NCBI GenBank assembly: GCA_016870865.1
Contig: VGAC01000006.1
Location: forward strand, 57,589-121,588
DNA from: Actinomycetota bacterium
GTDB taxonomy: Bacteria > Actinomycetota > Acidimicrobiia > Acidimicrobiales > Ilumatobacteraceae
Direction: 5' to 3'
DNA: 64,000 nt
The number at the start of each line of letters is the position of its first letter. The first letter of the stretch is position 1. Under the pieces are notes generated by a model. It saw only the letters and a program-made list of their open reading frames with translations, was not told the DNA's origin and ran no database searches. Below, in pieces: positions 17,947 through 27,237 of this stretch. Both the position numbers and the translations under genes were made by a program.

Positions 17947-19987
17947 TGAAGGCGAGCTGGTGGAGCAGCAGATTTTCCGCCACCACTTCCTGGGGTGTCA
18001 TGTGCGTGACGCCCGACAACGGCAACACCTCGTGGTCGCGACCCGCCGCCAACAGCGCAGATGACAATTGCAGCGTGTGCGCTGCGACCACGTTGTCGTC
18101 GGCGAGGCCGTGGATCAACAGCAGCGGCCGTGTCAACGAGGCCGCCTGCGCGACGAGGTTCGTGCGGTCGTAGTTCACGGAGTCCGACCGGGGTGCGCCG
18201 AGGTAACGCTCGGTGTAGTGCGTGTCGTAGAGCGTCCAATCGGTGACGGGCGCACCAGCCACGGCACAGTGAAACTTGTCGGGCCGACGCAGCACCGCGA
18301 GTGCAGCCAGGTATCCGCCGAAACTCCAACCACGAATCGCCACGCGTGACAGATCGGCACGCGGTTCGAGCCCCGCCAACGCTTCGAGAACCGCAACCTG
18401 ATCATCAAGGACGGGTGTGGCAAGGTCCCCGTGGACGGCGCGTTCGAACGCACTTCCACGGCCGGGTGTACCGCGGCCGTCGACCACGACGACAATGAAG
18501 CCCTGGTCGGCGAACCACTGTGACGTCGCAAAAGCCATCTGCGTGGCAACGACACGTTGGGCATGCGGGCCGCCGTAGGGATCGAACAGCACGGGCAGGG
18601 GAGATGTGGAACCGTCGTTCGGCGACACGATCGACACGGCACACCCCGCGACCTCGGTGATGCGGACCTTCGGCGTGACCAACATCGTCTCGGCATGATT
18701 CGCGATCGTCGGACCGTCGATGACGCGGAACGCCGCGCGGGGATCGCGCAGCGAGGATTCGCGCACCACGGTGCGTCCCCCACCGTGCGATGCCGACACG
18801 ACCGATTCGCCGGCTGCGACAACGCGAATGCCGTCCCTATCCACTGCGTAGACCCCCTGGAACCACGGCGTCGACACGTCGTTGGCGCAGAACACGACCT
18901 CGTCGGCGACGGAAACGATCGAACGCACCTGCAAGTTGTCCGGGGTCGCAGGGATGCCGTCGATGAGGATGCGTCGTACACCGCGATCGGCACAGGTGAC
19001 GAGTGCGCCATCGGCCAGCAACGCGGGTACTCCGGGCACGAGTTCCACCCATGCGTCGTCCGAGTCGGCGGCGATGGTGGTGCAGGCACCGGTTGCGGGC
19101 TCGATGCGCAGGATCGTCACGGCGCGTTGGTCGCGCGACTGTACCTGGGCGATGAGGCCGGCCTCGCTCCACGTCACGGAGTTCAGGTACTCGTGGGGCG
19201 GCAGGTCGACTCGTGTGCATCGTTTCGTGGCGACGTCGATGATCCACAGCGAGACCTCGGCGTTCGTTGCCCCGGCAGCGGGGTAGCGGTGTTCGCCCGC
19301 GGGGGTTCCCGGGTTTGCAGGGTCCGCGATGTGCCACACGGGCACGCGCGAGACGTCGACACGCGTCGCGGCGATGCAATGGCCCTCCGGCGACCACCAG
19401 TATCCGCGGTGGCGGCCCATCTCCTCGGCGGCGATGAACTCAGCGAGACCCCACGTCACGTTCGGGTCGTCGTCGCCGACAAGTTCACGTTCGTCACCGA
19501 GCGCGTGCGCGACATAAAGCCGTCCGGCTCGTGTGTAGGCAATCGACCCTCCGTCCGGCGAGGGTCGAGCGTCGAACACACCGGCATCGACCGGAACGGG
19601 TTGCGCGCCGCCCGCGATCAGATCGATCACGAACAACTGGCCACCAAGCACGGTGGTGGCAACGGTTGCCGCGGCGTCGCATGCGTATGCAACGACACCT
19701 CCGGCGCCTTCGCGCGCGCGTTCGCGGCGCCGACGTTCCTCTGCGCTGAGTTCCCCCGTCGACTCTTCTGTCGCACGGGGATCAAAGAGACACGACTCGG
19801 TTCCCGCACCGATGTCGAGCGACCACAACAGGTTGACGGGATCACCACCCGAAGCGGAACGAGCAAAAACGACACGCGCGCCGTCGGATGAAACGGTGAA
19901 GTTTCGTGGCTCACCCAGCGTGAGGCGTTGTGTCCGGGCATACTGCCGCGGGAAGGTGTCACCGGGTCGATGGACGCCGCTTGTCAT
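17927..19987 (-). CDS. S9 family prolyl oligopeptidase, DPP4-like
   Basis: Serine peptidase of 686 residues that probably cleaves short peptides. The N-terminal two thirds form a DPP4-type beta propeller (repeated WSxDG-like strands; WGLAEFIAAEEMGRHRGYWW contains the Glu-Glu of the DPP4 substrate site). The C-terminal hydrolase has GWSFGGYLA (Ser), GLADDNV (Asp) and SGVTHMT (His). No signal peptide, so cytoplasmic. The ATG overlaps the stop of the thiolase-like gene (ATGA), making a two-gene operon; the reason for this pairing is unclear. Confidence 0.92.
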   Translation of the reverse strand: MTSGVHRPGDTFPRQYARTQRLTLGEPRNFTVSSDGARVVFARSASGGDPVNLLWSLDIGAGTESCLFDPRATEESTGELSAEERRRRERAREGAGGVVAYACDAAATVATTVLGGQLFVIDLIAGGAQPVPVDAGVFDARPSPDGGSIAYTRAGRLYVAHALGDERELVGDDDPNVTWGLAEFIAAEEMGRHRGYWWSPEGHCIAATRVDVSRVPVWHIADPANPGTPAGEHRYPAAGATNAEVSLWIIDVATKRCTRVDLPPHEYLNSVTWSEAGLIAQVQSRDQRAVTILRIEPATGACTTIAADSDDAWVELVPGVPALLADGALVTCADRGVRRILIDGIPATPDNLQVRSIVSVADEVVFCANDVSTPWFQGVYAVDRDGIRVVAAGESVVSASHGGGRTVVRESSLRDPRAAFRVIDGPTIANHAETMLVTPKVRITEVAGCAVSIVSPNDGSTSPLPVLFDPYGGPHAQRVVATQMAFATSQWFADQGFIVVVVDGRGTPGRGSAFERAVHGDLATPVLDDQVAVLEALAGLEPRADLSRVAIRGWSFGGYLAALAVLRRPDKFHCAVAGAPVTDWTLYDTHYTERYLGAPRSDSVNYDRTNLVAQAASLTRPLLLIHGLADDNVVAAHTLQLSSALLAAGRDHEVLPLSGVTHMTPQEVVAENLLLHQLAFIRRSLP

Positions 19988-21489
19988 GTGATGTGGAAGA
20001 CGCCCTTGGCGTCAAGGTCGACGCGACGACCGACGAATTCGTCTCCGCACATTTCGCGGCCGATTGAGGCATCGACGCTCTCAGCCCAGGCACGCCGGCC
20101 GTCGGCGAGCAGGCATGCCGCATGGACCATCTCGGGCGAACCATCACGACCGTGCATCACCGAGTACGCCTCGATGGTTGCCGCCTCACCGGCGGCCTGA
20201 TCGAGTGTTGCGACGTCACGACGGGGCATTGCATCGATTTCGTCCTGCGGGTGCGCGTGGCGGAACGCCACGGCCGGTGGTTCGGTGCAGTAGATGCCGA
20301 ACGCGTGCTTGGTCGTGTAGCCACCGTTGGCCCACACCAATCCCTTTGCGCCGGGTCGCTCGCGCACGTCGTTCATGACGGTGGCGATCGCGTGCATGAC
20401 GTAGTTGTTCCAGGGTCCGCCCGCGAAGGGCAGGCCGCCCGTGCGAGTGAGTTGCGACGTGATGTCCAGACCCAGCGACTGGGCGCCCAACTGCACCGCC
20501 GAGGCAAAGCACGAGTACAGATCCACGATTTCGATGTCGTCGATCCCGAGGCCCGCGAGTTCGAGTGCGCACCTGCCACCGAGTTCGATGGCGGGTGTCT
20601 CGGCGAAGGTCCACCGGTTCGAGATGTATTGGTGTTCATGGCAATCGGATCCGGAGTGAATGAACACCCATTGATCACGCGGAACACCCAGTGCCTCGGC
20701 TTTCCCGACCGAGCACATGATCAGCGCCGCACCCATGTCGACGTCGTTGTTCGAGTTCATGTACTTGGTGTAGGGGTAACCGATCATGCGGTTCGTCGCA
20801 CTCGGCGTGCGGATCTCCTCGGCCGAGAGTTCGCGTTGTGACCAGGCATTCGGATTCGTTGCGGCAACCTTGCTGAAGCGCGACCACAGTTCGGAGATGA
20901 AAACGTGATGATCGGCGACCGAGCGTCCCGCTCGGGCGCGGATTGCGGTTTCGAACATCGGGTACACCTGCACGGGCATCACGAGGCGGCGTGCAATCTC
21001 CTGCTCACCCGCCATCGACAGGTCGACGCTGACGGTCTCGGGGGAGGGCGTCGACGAGTCGGCTTTCGGCCAGGTCAACATGTGGCCGGCTCTCTTGGCC
21101 CGCTGTTTGGTGCGCGAGGCTTCACCGCCCGTGAGGATGATGATGTCGGCGCGACCCGTCTGAATGTCGAGCGCCGCCGAGTTCACGAGCGTCTGGGGCG
21201 TGTTGCCACCGTTGGCGCTGAGGCCGTACTGCCCGGCAGTGATGCCGAGTTTGCGTGCCACGAACCACGCAGGGTTGCCGTACTTCCACGACAAGAGCGC
21301 CACCACGCGCAGAGCGTCGACGTCGGGCACGGCCGAAAGCCCGGCATCGGCGGCTGCAAGACGAATCGCCTCGGCCATCAACGTGACCGGATCGGCTGCT
21401 GTGTCGAATGACGCAGCCCGTGGATCGTCGGGTCGCTGCAGAAACTGCCCGCAACCGACGAGAACGGGGGTGCGTGAATCAAGAGTCAT
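19984..21489 (-). CDS. Thiolase-superfamily protein lacking both catalytic cysteines
   Basis: Protein of 501 residues with a thiolase fold: TPVLVGCGQFLQRP at the N-terminus, the strand ADIIILTGGEASRT, VDLYSCFASAVQLGA and the His region LPFAGGPWNNYVMHAIA. Where thiolases have the nucleophilic Cys this protein reads SANGGNTPQ, and where they have the second Cys it reads VWANGGYTTKHAF; both are replaced. Annotated relatives are usually called acetyl-CoA acetyltransferase, but ordinary thiolytic chemistry is unlikely; an acyl-CoA binding or condensing role on polyketide or lipid substrates is possible. First gene of an operon with the S9 peptidase. Confidence 0.85.
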   Translation of the reverse strand: MTLDSRTPVLVGCGQFLQRPDDPRAASFDTAADPVTLMAEAIRLAAADAGLSAVPDVDALRVVALLSWKYGNPAWFVARKLGITAGQYGLSANGGNTPQTLVNSAALDIQTGRADIIILTGGEASRTKQRAKRAGHMLTWPKADSSTPSPETVSVDLSMAGEQEIARRLVMPVQVYPMFETAIRARAGRSVADHHVFISELWSRFSKVAATNPNAWSQRELSAEEIRTPSATNRMIGYPYTKYMNSNNDVDMGAALIMCSVGKAEALGVPRDQWVFIHSGSDCHEHQYISNRWTFAETPAIELGGRCALELAGLGIDDIEIVDLYSCFASAVQLGAQSLGLDITSQLTRTGGLPFAGGPWNNYVMHAIATVMNDVRERPGAKGLVWANGGYTTKHAFGIYCTEPPAVAFRHAHPQDEIDAMPRRDVATLDQAAGEAATIEAYSVMHGRDGSPEMVHAACLLADGRRAWAESVDASIGREMCGDEFVGRRVDLDAKGVFHIT

Positions 21490-21495
21490 GCCCGC

Positions 21496-21501
21496 AGGCT
21501 A
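21496..21501 (-). promoter_or_regulatory. -10 box TAGCCT of the thiolase-like gene (leaderless)
   Basis: On the minus strand TAGCCT is followed by 6 nt (gcgggc) and ATG 21489. It faces away from the rpiB -10 box with 23 bp between them. Confidence 0.6.
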
Positions 21502-21524
21502 GGGGCTGCCAGACCCATGCCTCC

Positions 21525-21530
21525 TATGCT
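21525..21530 (+). promoter_or_regulatory. -10 box TATGCT of rpiB (leaderless)
   Basis: TATGCT ends 7 nt before GTG 21538. The ATG at 21517 lies upstream of the box and would not be in the transcript. Confidence 0.6.
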
Positions 21531-21537
21531 CATTGGG

Positions 21538-22002
21538 GTGTCAGGCGCGACTTTCCACATCGGCATCGGCGCAGACCATGCTGGCTTCGAACTCAAACAA
21601 CACCTCATCGCGTTCCTCTCCGAGGCGGGCCACAGAGTCGACGACTTCGGCACGCATTCGACGCAGAGCTGTGACTACCCGCCGATCTGCGCGGCCGTGG
21701 GCCGCGCGGTGCGTGACGGCAAGGCCGACCTCGGCATCGTGCTGGGCGGCAGTGGCCAGGGTGAACAGTTGGCGGCCAACAAGGTGCGTGGCGTGCGTGC
21801 CGCGCTGTGCAATTGCCTCTACACCGCCAAGTTGGCGCGCTCGCACAACGATGCAAACGTCTTGTCCATGGGATCACGTGTCGTTGGCGTCGGACTTGCC
21901 GAGGAGATCGTGACCACGTTCCTCGCAACCTCATTCGAGGGCGGCCGCCACGAGCGGCGGGTTGCGCAGTTGTCAGAGATAGAAGAGCAAGAGTCGAAAT
22001 AG
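21538..22002 (+). CDS. rpiB: Ribose-5-phosphate isomerase B
   Basis: Interconverts ribose 5-phosphate and ribulose 5-phosphate in the pentose phosphate pathway; 154 residues from GTG 21538. Family marks: [14 protein letters not shown] near the N-terminus, [35 protein letters not shown] and [20 protein letters not shown]. RpiB enzymes use a Cys base near residue 65-70; here Ser occupies part of GGSGQGE, as in mycobacterial RpiB where Glu acts instead. glyA follows 35 bp downstream. Start chosen from the -10 spacing; ATG 21517 is the alternative. Confidence 0.92.
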   Translation: MSGATFHIGIGADHAGFELKQHLIAFLSEAGHRVDDFGTHSTQSCDYPPICAAVGRAVRDGKADLGIVLGGSGQGEQLAANKVRGVRAALCNCLYTAKLARSHNDANVLSMGSRVVGVGLAEEIVTTFLATSFEGGRHERRVAQLSEIEEQESK

Positions 22003-22037
22003 CACGAGTCGAGACCGAAAGGCGCCAAGGACCCCCC

Positions 22038-23339
22038 ATGTCGGAAACAAAGAAGAGTCTGCACGGCATCGTCCATGCCGCAACGGCAAACTGGGCCTCG
22101 GAACTCGGGGGCGAGGATCCGGTGTTCGACCTCATCGATCGTGAAGTCGAACGCCAGACCACAGGACTGCAGCTCATCGCAAGCGAGAACTTCACGTCGC
22201 CCGCGGTCATGCGTGCGACCGGTTCGGTGCTGACGAACAAGTACTCCGAGGGTTATCCGGGCAAGCGCTACTACGGCGGAAACGCCGTCGTCGACGACAT
22301 CGAGGCGATCGCGATCGACCGGATCAAGCGACTCTTCGGTGCCGAGCACGCGAATGTGCAGCCCCACTCGGGGGCAAGCGCGAACATGGCGGTTTACCTC
22401 GCCCTGCTGAACCCCGGGGACACCGTCCTGGGTCTCAGCCTCGACCACGGCGGTCACCTCACGCACGGCTCGCCTGTCAACGCAAGCGGCATTCTCTACA
22501 ACTTCGTTTCGTACAAGGTGTCCACCGGTGAAGAGCGCATCGACATGAACGAGGTGCGGGACCTTGCGTTGAAGCACCGTCCGAAGCTGATCGTGGCCGG
22601 AACCACGTCCTACACGCGGCGTCTCGAGCCCGAACCCTTCAAGAAGATCGCCGACGAAGTCGGTGCACTGCTCATGTTCGACATCGCCCACTTGGCGGGC
22701 CTCGTCGCCGGTGGCGCGCACCCGAATCCCGTGCCCTACGCCGACGTCGTCACCTTCACGACACACAAGACACTGCGCGGTCCACGTGGTGGGTGCATCC
22801 TCTGCAAGGCCGAACATGCCCAGAAGATCGACAAGGGCATCTTCCCCGGCACGCAGGGCGGGCCGCTCGAAAATGCCATCGCCGCCAAGGCCATCGCGTT
22901 CGGTGAGGCGCTCACGCCGATGTTCCGCGAGTACGCGCACCAGATCGTGAAGAACGCGAGTGCACTGGCGGGTGCTCTGGCACGTCAGGGATTCCGTCTC
23001 GTTTCCGGTGGCACCGACAACCACATGATGGTCGTCGACCTCACGCCCTTCGATGCCGACCTCACCGGCAAGGAAGCGCAACTGATCCTCGACCAGGCAG
23101 GCATCACCCTCAACAAGAACACCATCCCGAACGACCCTCGCAGTCCCTTCGTGACCTCGGGTGTCCGCATTGGAACCCCCTCGGTCACGACCCAGGGCAT
23201 GAAGGAGCCCGAGATGGAGCAGATCGCCGGACTCATCGCCACGGCCCTGCGCAACCGCACAGACGCGGCCGCGATCGCCGACGTTCGCGCGCGCGTCGCG
23301 GCGCTCTGCGCCCGTTTCCCCGTCTACGCAACGGCCTGA
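22038..23339 (+). CDS. glyA: Serine hydroxymethyltransferase
   Basis: PLP enzyme converting serine and tetrahydrofolate to glycine and 5,10-methylene-THF; 433 residues. Motifs: [35 protein letters not shown], the PLP lysine in [14 protein letters not shown] and [16 protein letters not shown] 8 nt upstream of ATG 22038 is a plausible Shine-Dalgarno site. No glycine riboswitch can be fitted in the 35-bp gap after rpiB; the two genes are probably co-transcribed. Confidence 0.97.
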   Translation: MSETKKSLHGIVHAATANWASELGGEDPVFDLIDREVERQTTGLQLIASENFTSPAVMRATGSVLTNKYSEGYPGKRYYGGNAVVDDIEAIAIDRIKRLFGAEHANVQPHSGASANMAVYLALLNPGDTVLGLSLDHGGHLTHGSPVNASGILYNFVSYKVSTGEERIDMNEVRDLALKHRPKLIVAGTTSYTRRLEPEPFKKIADEVGALLMFDIAHLAGLVAGGAHPNPVPYADVVTFTTHKTLRGPRGGCILCKAEHAQKIDKGIFPGTQGGPLENAIAAKAIAFGEALTPMFREYAHQIVKNASALAGALARQGFRLVSGGTDNHMMVVDLTPFDADLTGKEAQLILDQAGITLNKNTIPNDPRSPFVTSGVRIGTPSVTTQGMKEPEMEQIAGLIATALRNRTDAAAIADVRARVAALCARFPVYATA

Positions 23340-23382
23340 ACACACCCGACCCACAGGGTCACGCCCTGTGAAAGCAAAGTTC

Positions 23383-23388
23383 TAATGT
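23383..23388 (+). promoter_or_regulatory. Possible -10 box TAATGT of wecA
   Basis: TAATGT ends 9 nt before ATG 23398; GGGGGA next to the start could alternatively serve as ribosome binding site on a read-through transcript from glyA. Confidence 0.35.
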
Positions 23389-23397
23389 CGTGGGGGA

Positions 23398-24576
23398 ATG
23401 GGTGACACCACCGGCTACGTCGTCGTCGCGGTTGCGGCGGCTCTCGCGACGTTCGCGGCGACCCCCGTCGTGATGCGACTCGCCGGCCGGCGCCATTGGA
23501 TGGCTCAGCCCGACCCGCGCAAGGTTCACTCCGCGCCCACACCCGACGTCGGTGGCATCGCACTCCTCGTCGGCATTCTCGTCGCTTTGTTGCTCGCATG
23601 GCAGATGGACAGGTTCAACCCTTTGTTCCGGAGCAACTCCGAGACCCTCGGTGTCGTCATCGCGGCCGTGTGCATCTGTGGTCTTGGCCTGTTGGACGAC
23701 ATTCGCGAAATTTCGGCACCCGCGAAGGTGGCGGGCACCGTCGTCGCCGGTGCGGTTCTCGTCTGGGCCGGCGTAACGATGTTCTTCTTCCGCATCCCGT
23801 ACTTCGACGTATTCGTGTTGTCGAACGACTGGATTCCACTCGTCACGATTCTTTGGTTGCTCGTGATGACCGAGGCGATCAATCTGATCGACGGCCTCGA
23901 CGGCCTCGCCGCGGGAATCGTCGCCATTGCGTCGGCGGCTTTCTTCGTCTACAGCCGGCACCTCGGCGACCTTGGTCTGCTCGCCGAGCCGAACATCGGC
24001 CCGCTCATCGCTGCAATCACGTGCGGAGCGTGCGTGGGTTTCCTCCCGCACAATTTCAACCCGGCAAAAATCTTCATGGGGGACAGCGGTGCTTTACTGC
24101 TCGGACTGATGCTCGCAGTTTCCACGAGTGTCGTCGGGGGCCGCGCCGACCCCGCCACCCAGGACTACAGCAGTCAGACCTATTTTTTCCTCGCGCCGCT
24201 CTTCATCCCGTTGCTGATTCTCGGTGTGCCCATTTTCGACGTGTTGTTCGCGATCGTGCGGCGCGCCTACAAACGCCAGAGTTTCGCGACCGCCGACAAG
24301 GGCCACCTGCACCACCGTCTGATGGACCTCGGCCACGGCCAGCGCCGCAGCGTGCTGATCCTCTGGCTGTGGACCGCGCTCCTCTCGGGCATGGCGCTCT
24401 ATCCGGCGATATCCACCTCGGGAGGCAACATTGCCCCCTTCGGAGTCGCAGCCCTGGCGCTTGGCCTCTACACGGTGCTGCATCCCAGTGTGCGACGCCG
24501 GCGAGAACACGACGATGGTGTCGAAAGCGACGGGGACGCCGGCTCCAACTTGGCGCCCACGGACTCCAACGCCTAG
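23398..24576 (+). CDS. wecA: Undecaprenyl-phosphate GlcNAc-1-phosphate transferase, WecA/TagO type
   Basis: Polytopic membrane enzyme (392 residues, about 10-11 helices) that starts lipid-linked cell-wall glycan synthesis by moving GlcNAc-1-P onto undecaprenyl or decaprenyl phosphate. Motifs: LGLLDDIREI (DDxxD-type), NLIDGLDGLAAG, NPAKIFMGDSGALLLG, and HLHHRLMDLGHGQR, the WecA/TagO form rather than MraY. In Mycobacterium the orthologue starts the arabinogalactan linker, which would fit the glf-glfT2 genes at 4-7 kb. Its TAG stop is part of the putative -10 box of the ATP synthase operon, a classic actinobacterial neighbourhood. Confidence 0.93.
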   Translation: MGDTTGYVVVAVAAALATFAATPVVMRLAGRRHWMAQPDPRKVHSAPTPDVGGIALLVGILVALLLAWQMDRFNPLFRSNSETLGVVIAAVCICGLGLLDDIREISAPAKVAGTVVAGAVLVWAGVTMFFFRIPYFDVFVLSNDWIPLVTILWLLVMTEAINLIDGLDGLAAGIVAIASAAFFVYSRHLGDLGLLAEPNIGPLIAAITCGACVGFLPHNFNPAKIFMGDSGALLLGLMLAVSTSVVGGRADPATQDYSSQTYFFLAPLFIPLLILGVPIFDVLFAIVRRAYKRQSFATADKGHLHHRLMDLGHGQRRSVLILWLWTALLSGMALYPAISTSGGNIAPFGVAALALGLYTVLHPSVRRRREHDDGVESDGDAGSNLAPTDSNA

Positions 24577-24615
24577 ATTGGAAGGGGTTTCACAGACGCA
24601 GGTGGACCGTCCACC
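24574..24615 (+). promoter_or_regulatory. Putative atp operon promoter and operator-like palindrome
   Basis: TAGATT at 24574-24579 shares its TAG with the wecA stop; TTGGCG lies 18 bp upstream. At 24601-24615 GGTGGACCGTCCACC is a perfect 7-1-7 inverted repeat, which would lie in the roughly 60-nt leader of the operon. An 8-codon frame (ATG 24622) ends at TGA overlapping the atpI ATG. Confidence 0.35.
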
Positions 24616-24644
24616 CTCGTGATGTGCACCGGTCGCCACCCTCG

Positions 24645-24944
24645 ATGAAACTTCTCCCTGATCCCGAACGCATCCGCAGGGTGTCCGCCTCTGCCAGCGA
24701 CCAAGGATTGGGCCAGGGGACTGAAATCGCAATCGGCCTTCTCGTGTTTTTCGGTATCGGCGCGGGTCTGGATTGGCTGCTCGGCACCACACCCGTTTTC
24801 ATGATCGCCCTCACGATCTTCTGCGCGATCGGTCAGTTCGTTCGGGTCTGGTACGGCTACGACGCCCGCATGCGCGATCTCGAGGCCGAGCGTGCCCGCG
24901 GTGCCACCGCCCATCAGCACACCGGCCGGGAGGGTCGTGCGTGA
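24645..24944 (+). CDS. atpI: AtpI/ATPase gene1-like small membrane protein
   Basis: Protein of 99 residues with two transmembrane helices (IAIGLLVFFGIGAGLDWLLG and VFMIALTIFCAIGQFVRVWY, cut) and a charged C-terminus (YDARMRDLEAERARG). Size, helices and place directly ahead of the Fo genes match AtpI-type proteins, which help assemble the c-ring or handle Mg2+. ATG 24645 is in frame far downstream of another long open frame that is only a shadow of wecA. The stop overlaps the next start by 4 nt. Confidence 0.75.
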   Translation: MKLLPDPERIRRVSASASDQGLGQGTEIAIGLLVFFGIGAGLDWLLGTTPVFMIALTIFCAIGQFVRVWYGYDARMRDLEAERARGATAHQHTGREGRA

Positions 24945-25447
24945 GCGCCCCGGCCAATCCACTCACGACCCGCCTCGAGGGCCCCGCACCCGAGGCACAG
25001 GTGACACGTCACATGCTCAGACGTGGCGTGTTCGCTGTTCCCGTTCTGGTCGCGATCGCCGGGTTCGTCTGGGGTTCCGATGGGGCACTCGGGTGTCTCT
25101 ACGGCACGGCCCTCGTTTTCGTCAATTTTGCGCTTGCGGCAGGGCTGATTTCGCTCACCGCGCGGATCTCTCTCGCGTTGATGATGGGGGCAGTCCTCTT
25201 TGGGTATCTCCTGCGTCTCGGGATCATTTTTCTTGCGGTGATCCTCGTGCGGGATGCGGCCTGGGTGTCACTTCCCGCGCTCGGCTTCACCATCATCACG
25301 ACCCACCTGGGGCTCTTGTTTTGGGAGTTGCGCCACGTATCGGCAACACTGGCGTACCCGGGTTTGAAGCCTCAGCCCAACCCCCCGCGTAAGACCATCT
25401 CTGACATACGCATGCGAAAACGAACGAGCAAAGGACGAGAGAGTTAG
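24941..25447 (+). CDS. Second small membrane protein of the atp operon (AtpI/AtpZ partner-like)
   Basis: Protein of 168 residues with four predicted transmembrane segments (FAVPVLVAIAGFVWG, GTALVFVNFALAAGLISL, LMMGAVLFGYLLRLGIIFLA cut, ALGFTIITTHLGLLFWELR) and a basic tail. It resembles the ATP synthase I family in length and helix pattern, but I do not recognise a diagnostic motif. GTG 24941 overlaps the previous stop (GTGA); GGAGGG lies about 10 nt upstream. With atpI it forms a two-gene prelude to atpB, suggesting a joint role in Fo assembly. Confidence 0.7.
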   Translation: MSAPANPLTTRLEGPAPEAQVTRHMLRRGVFAVPVLVAIAGFVWGSDGALGCLYGTALVFVNFALAAGLISLTARISLALMMGAVLFGYLLRLGIIFLAVILVRDAAWVSLPALGFTIITTHLGLLFWELRHVSATLAYPGLKPQPNPPRKTISDIRMRKRTSKGRES

Positions 25448-25456
25448 GAAACAAAC

Positions 25457-26215
25457 GTGATCGCACTCGAGTTCCCACCCATCAACGCGATTCTGCGCTG
25501 GCAGGACGTCGCCCCGTCGTTCAACAAGATCGCCATCGTCGCCGTGCTCGCGACGATCATCGGCTGCACGATCTTCACGTTGGCCGCGCGAGCCGACGCG
25601 CGCCGGGCGCCACGCGGTGCGCGCAACCTTGCCGAGACGTCGGTCGAGTTCATCGAGAACGGCGTCATCATGCAGACGATGGGTCGTGACGGTCTGGGTT
25701 GGACGCCGTTCTTACTCACCTTGTTCCTGTTCATCTATCTCTGCAACGTGCCCGGCATCATTCCGTTCTTCCAGATGCCCGCAACGGCACGAATGGCAAT
25801 CCCGGCCGCGCTCGCACTGATGGTGTGGGTCGTCTACAACGGTGCCGGTATCAAGCACCAGGGTTTCGGTGGCTACTTCAAGTCGGTGCTCTTCCCGCCG
25901 GGCGTGCCGAAGGCTCTCTACGTTCTCGTGACACCGATCGAGTTCATCTCGGCGATCATCGTGCGACCCTTCTCGCTGGCGGTGCGACTCTTCGCCAACA
26001 TGCTCGCCGGTCACATTCTTCTCGTGACCTTCGCACTTCTCTCCGAGTCGCTCTTCCAGGCCAAGGACAAGATCCTCATCCCATTCGGTGTGCTACCGAT
26101 GTTCATGTTGATCTTTCTCACCGGCTTCGAAGTCCTTGTGGCCTTCCTTCAGGCCTACATCTTCACGATTCTCACGGCCGTGTACATCGGTGGAGCAGTC
26201 CACCCCGAACACTGA
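25457..26215 (+). CDS. atpB: ATP synthase Fo subunit a
   Basis: Membrane subunit forming the proton half-channels; 252 residues. The essential Arg is in RPFSLAVRLFANMLAGH, and LLVTFALLSESLF and the terminal helix FLQAYIFTILTAVYIGGAVH are typical. The N-terminal part has the usual LAETSVEFIENGVI segment. GTG start preceded by AGGA in the 9-bp gap after the previous gene. Confidence 0.95.
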   Translation: MIALEFPPINAILRWQDVAPSFNKIAIVAVLATIIGCTIFTLAARADARRAPRGARNLAETSVEFIENGVIMQTMGRDGLGWTPFLLTLFLFIYLCNVPGIIPFFQMPATARMAIPAALALMVWVVYNGAGIKHQGFGGYFKSVLFPPGVPKALYVLVTPIEFISAIIVRPFSLAVRLFANMLAGHILLVTFALLSESLFQAKDKILIPFGVLPMFMLIFLTGFEVLVAFLQAYIFTILTAVYIGGAVHPEH

Positions 26216-26551
<336 letters not shown>

Positions 26552-26625
26552 TCGCGAACCTCGAGCAATCGCAATCCACTGACCGTCAACGCAAACGCCC
26601 TGCACGAGCAGGATCAGGAGTACAC

Positions 26626-27237
26626 ATGGCAACCGCAGTAGTCACCCTCTCGGGTGGATCCGTGGTGTCGGTGAGGCTCGCCTCCGAAAAAGGCGTGGCC
26701 GCCGCACCCAGAGCCGAAGAGGGCGCCGAACCGAAGGACATGGGGCCGAACCCAATTTCCCCCGAGATCAAAGAACTCGCATGGGGATTCGGGTCGTTCC
26801 TCGTGTTCCTCGTCGTCATGCGTCTGTTCCTCGTGCCCAAGGTCCGCAAGGGAATGGCCGAACGATACGACGGGATCCGTGCCGATCTCGAAGGAGCCGA
26901 CGCCTCCAAGGCCGAAGCCCGGGCAGACGTGGCCAAATACGAGGCCGCGCTGGTCGAAGTGCGGGCAGAGGCAGCCAAGCGTGTCGATGCGGCCCGCGTG
27001 ACCCTCGATCGCGAACGCGGTGAGGCGATTGCGACGGCGAACCAGCGCATCGCGGCAAAGAAGGCAGAGGCCGAGGCAACTGCCGCCACCGAACGTGCCG
27101 CAGCCCGCGATCAGATCAGTGCGGCGGTCACGACTGTGACCGCGACGGCGACCTCGATCGCGGTGGGCAAGCAGGCCGACAACTCGGTCGTCACCCAGGC
27201 AGTCGCGCAGGCGATGCAGAGCACAGGGGCCCGATGA
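26626..27237 (+). CDS. atpF: ATP synthase Fo subunit b-type (first copy, b')
   Basis: Peripheral stalk protein of 203 residues. About 50 soluble residues (Ala/Glu/Pro-rich) precede the single membrane helix (WGFGSFLVFLVVMRLFLVP); a long charged coiled coil (KAEARADVAKYEAALVEVRA and on) follows, ending in a Thr/Ala-rich tail. It differs clearly from the next gene, so the enzyme probably has a b/b' heterodimer. GGAG 8 nt upstream of ATG. Overlaps the next gene by 4 nt. Confidence 0.85.
   Translation: MATAVVTLSGGSVVSVRLASEKGVAAAPRAEEGAEPKDMGPNPISPEIKELAWGFGSFLVFLVVMRLFLVPKVRKGMAERYDGIRADLEGADASKAEARADVAKYEAALVEVRAEAAKRVDAARVTLDRERGEAIATANQRIAAKKAEAEATAATERAAARDQISAAVTTVTATATSIAVGKQADNSVVTQAVAQAMQSTGAR

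Noticed and set aside
18557..19891. 444-codon plus-strand frame inside the S9 peptidase gene
   Set aside because: Antisense of the DPP4-like protein; no start signal and Cys/His-rich low-plausibility sequence.
22003..22037. Glycine riboswitch before glyA
   Set aside because: The gap of 35 bp is far too short and lacks the aptamer core.
21819..23354. 511-codon minus-strand frame opposite glyA
   Set aside because: Antisense of serine hydroxymethyltransferase; no own homology pattern.
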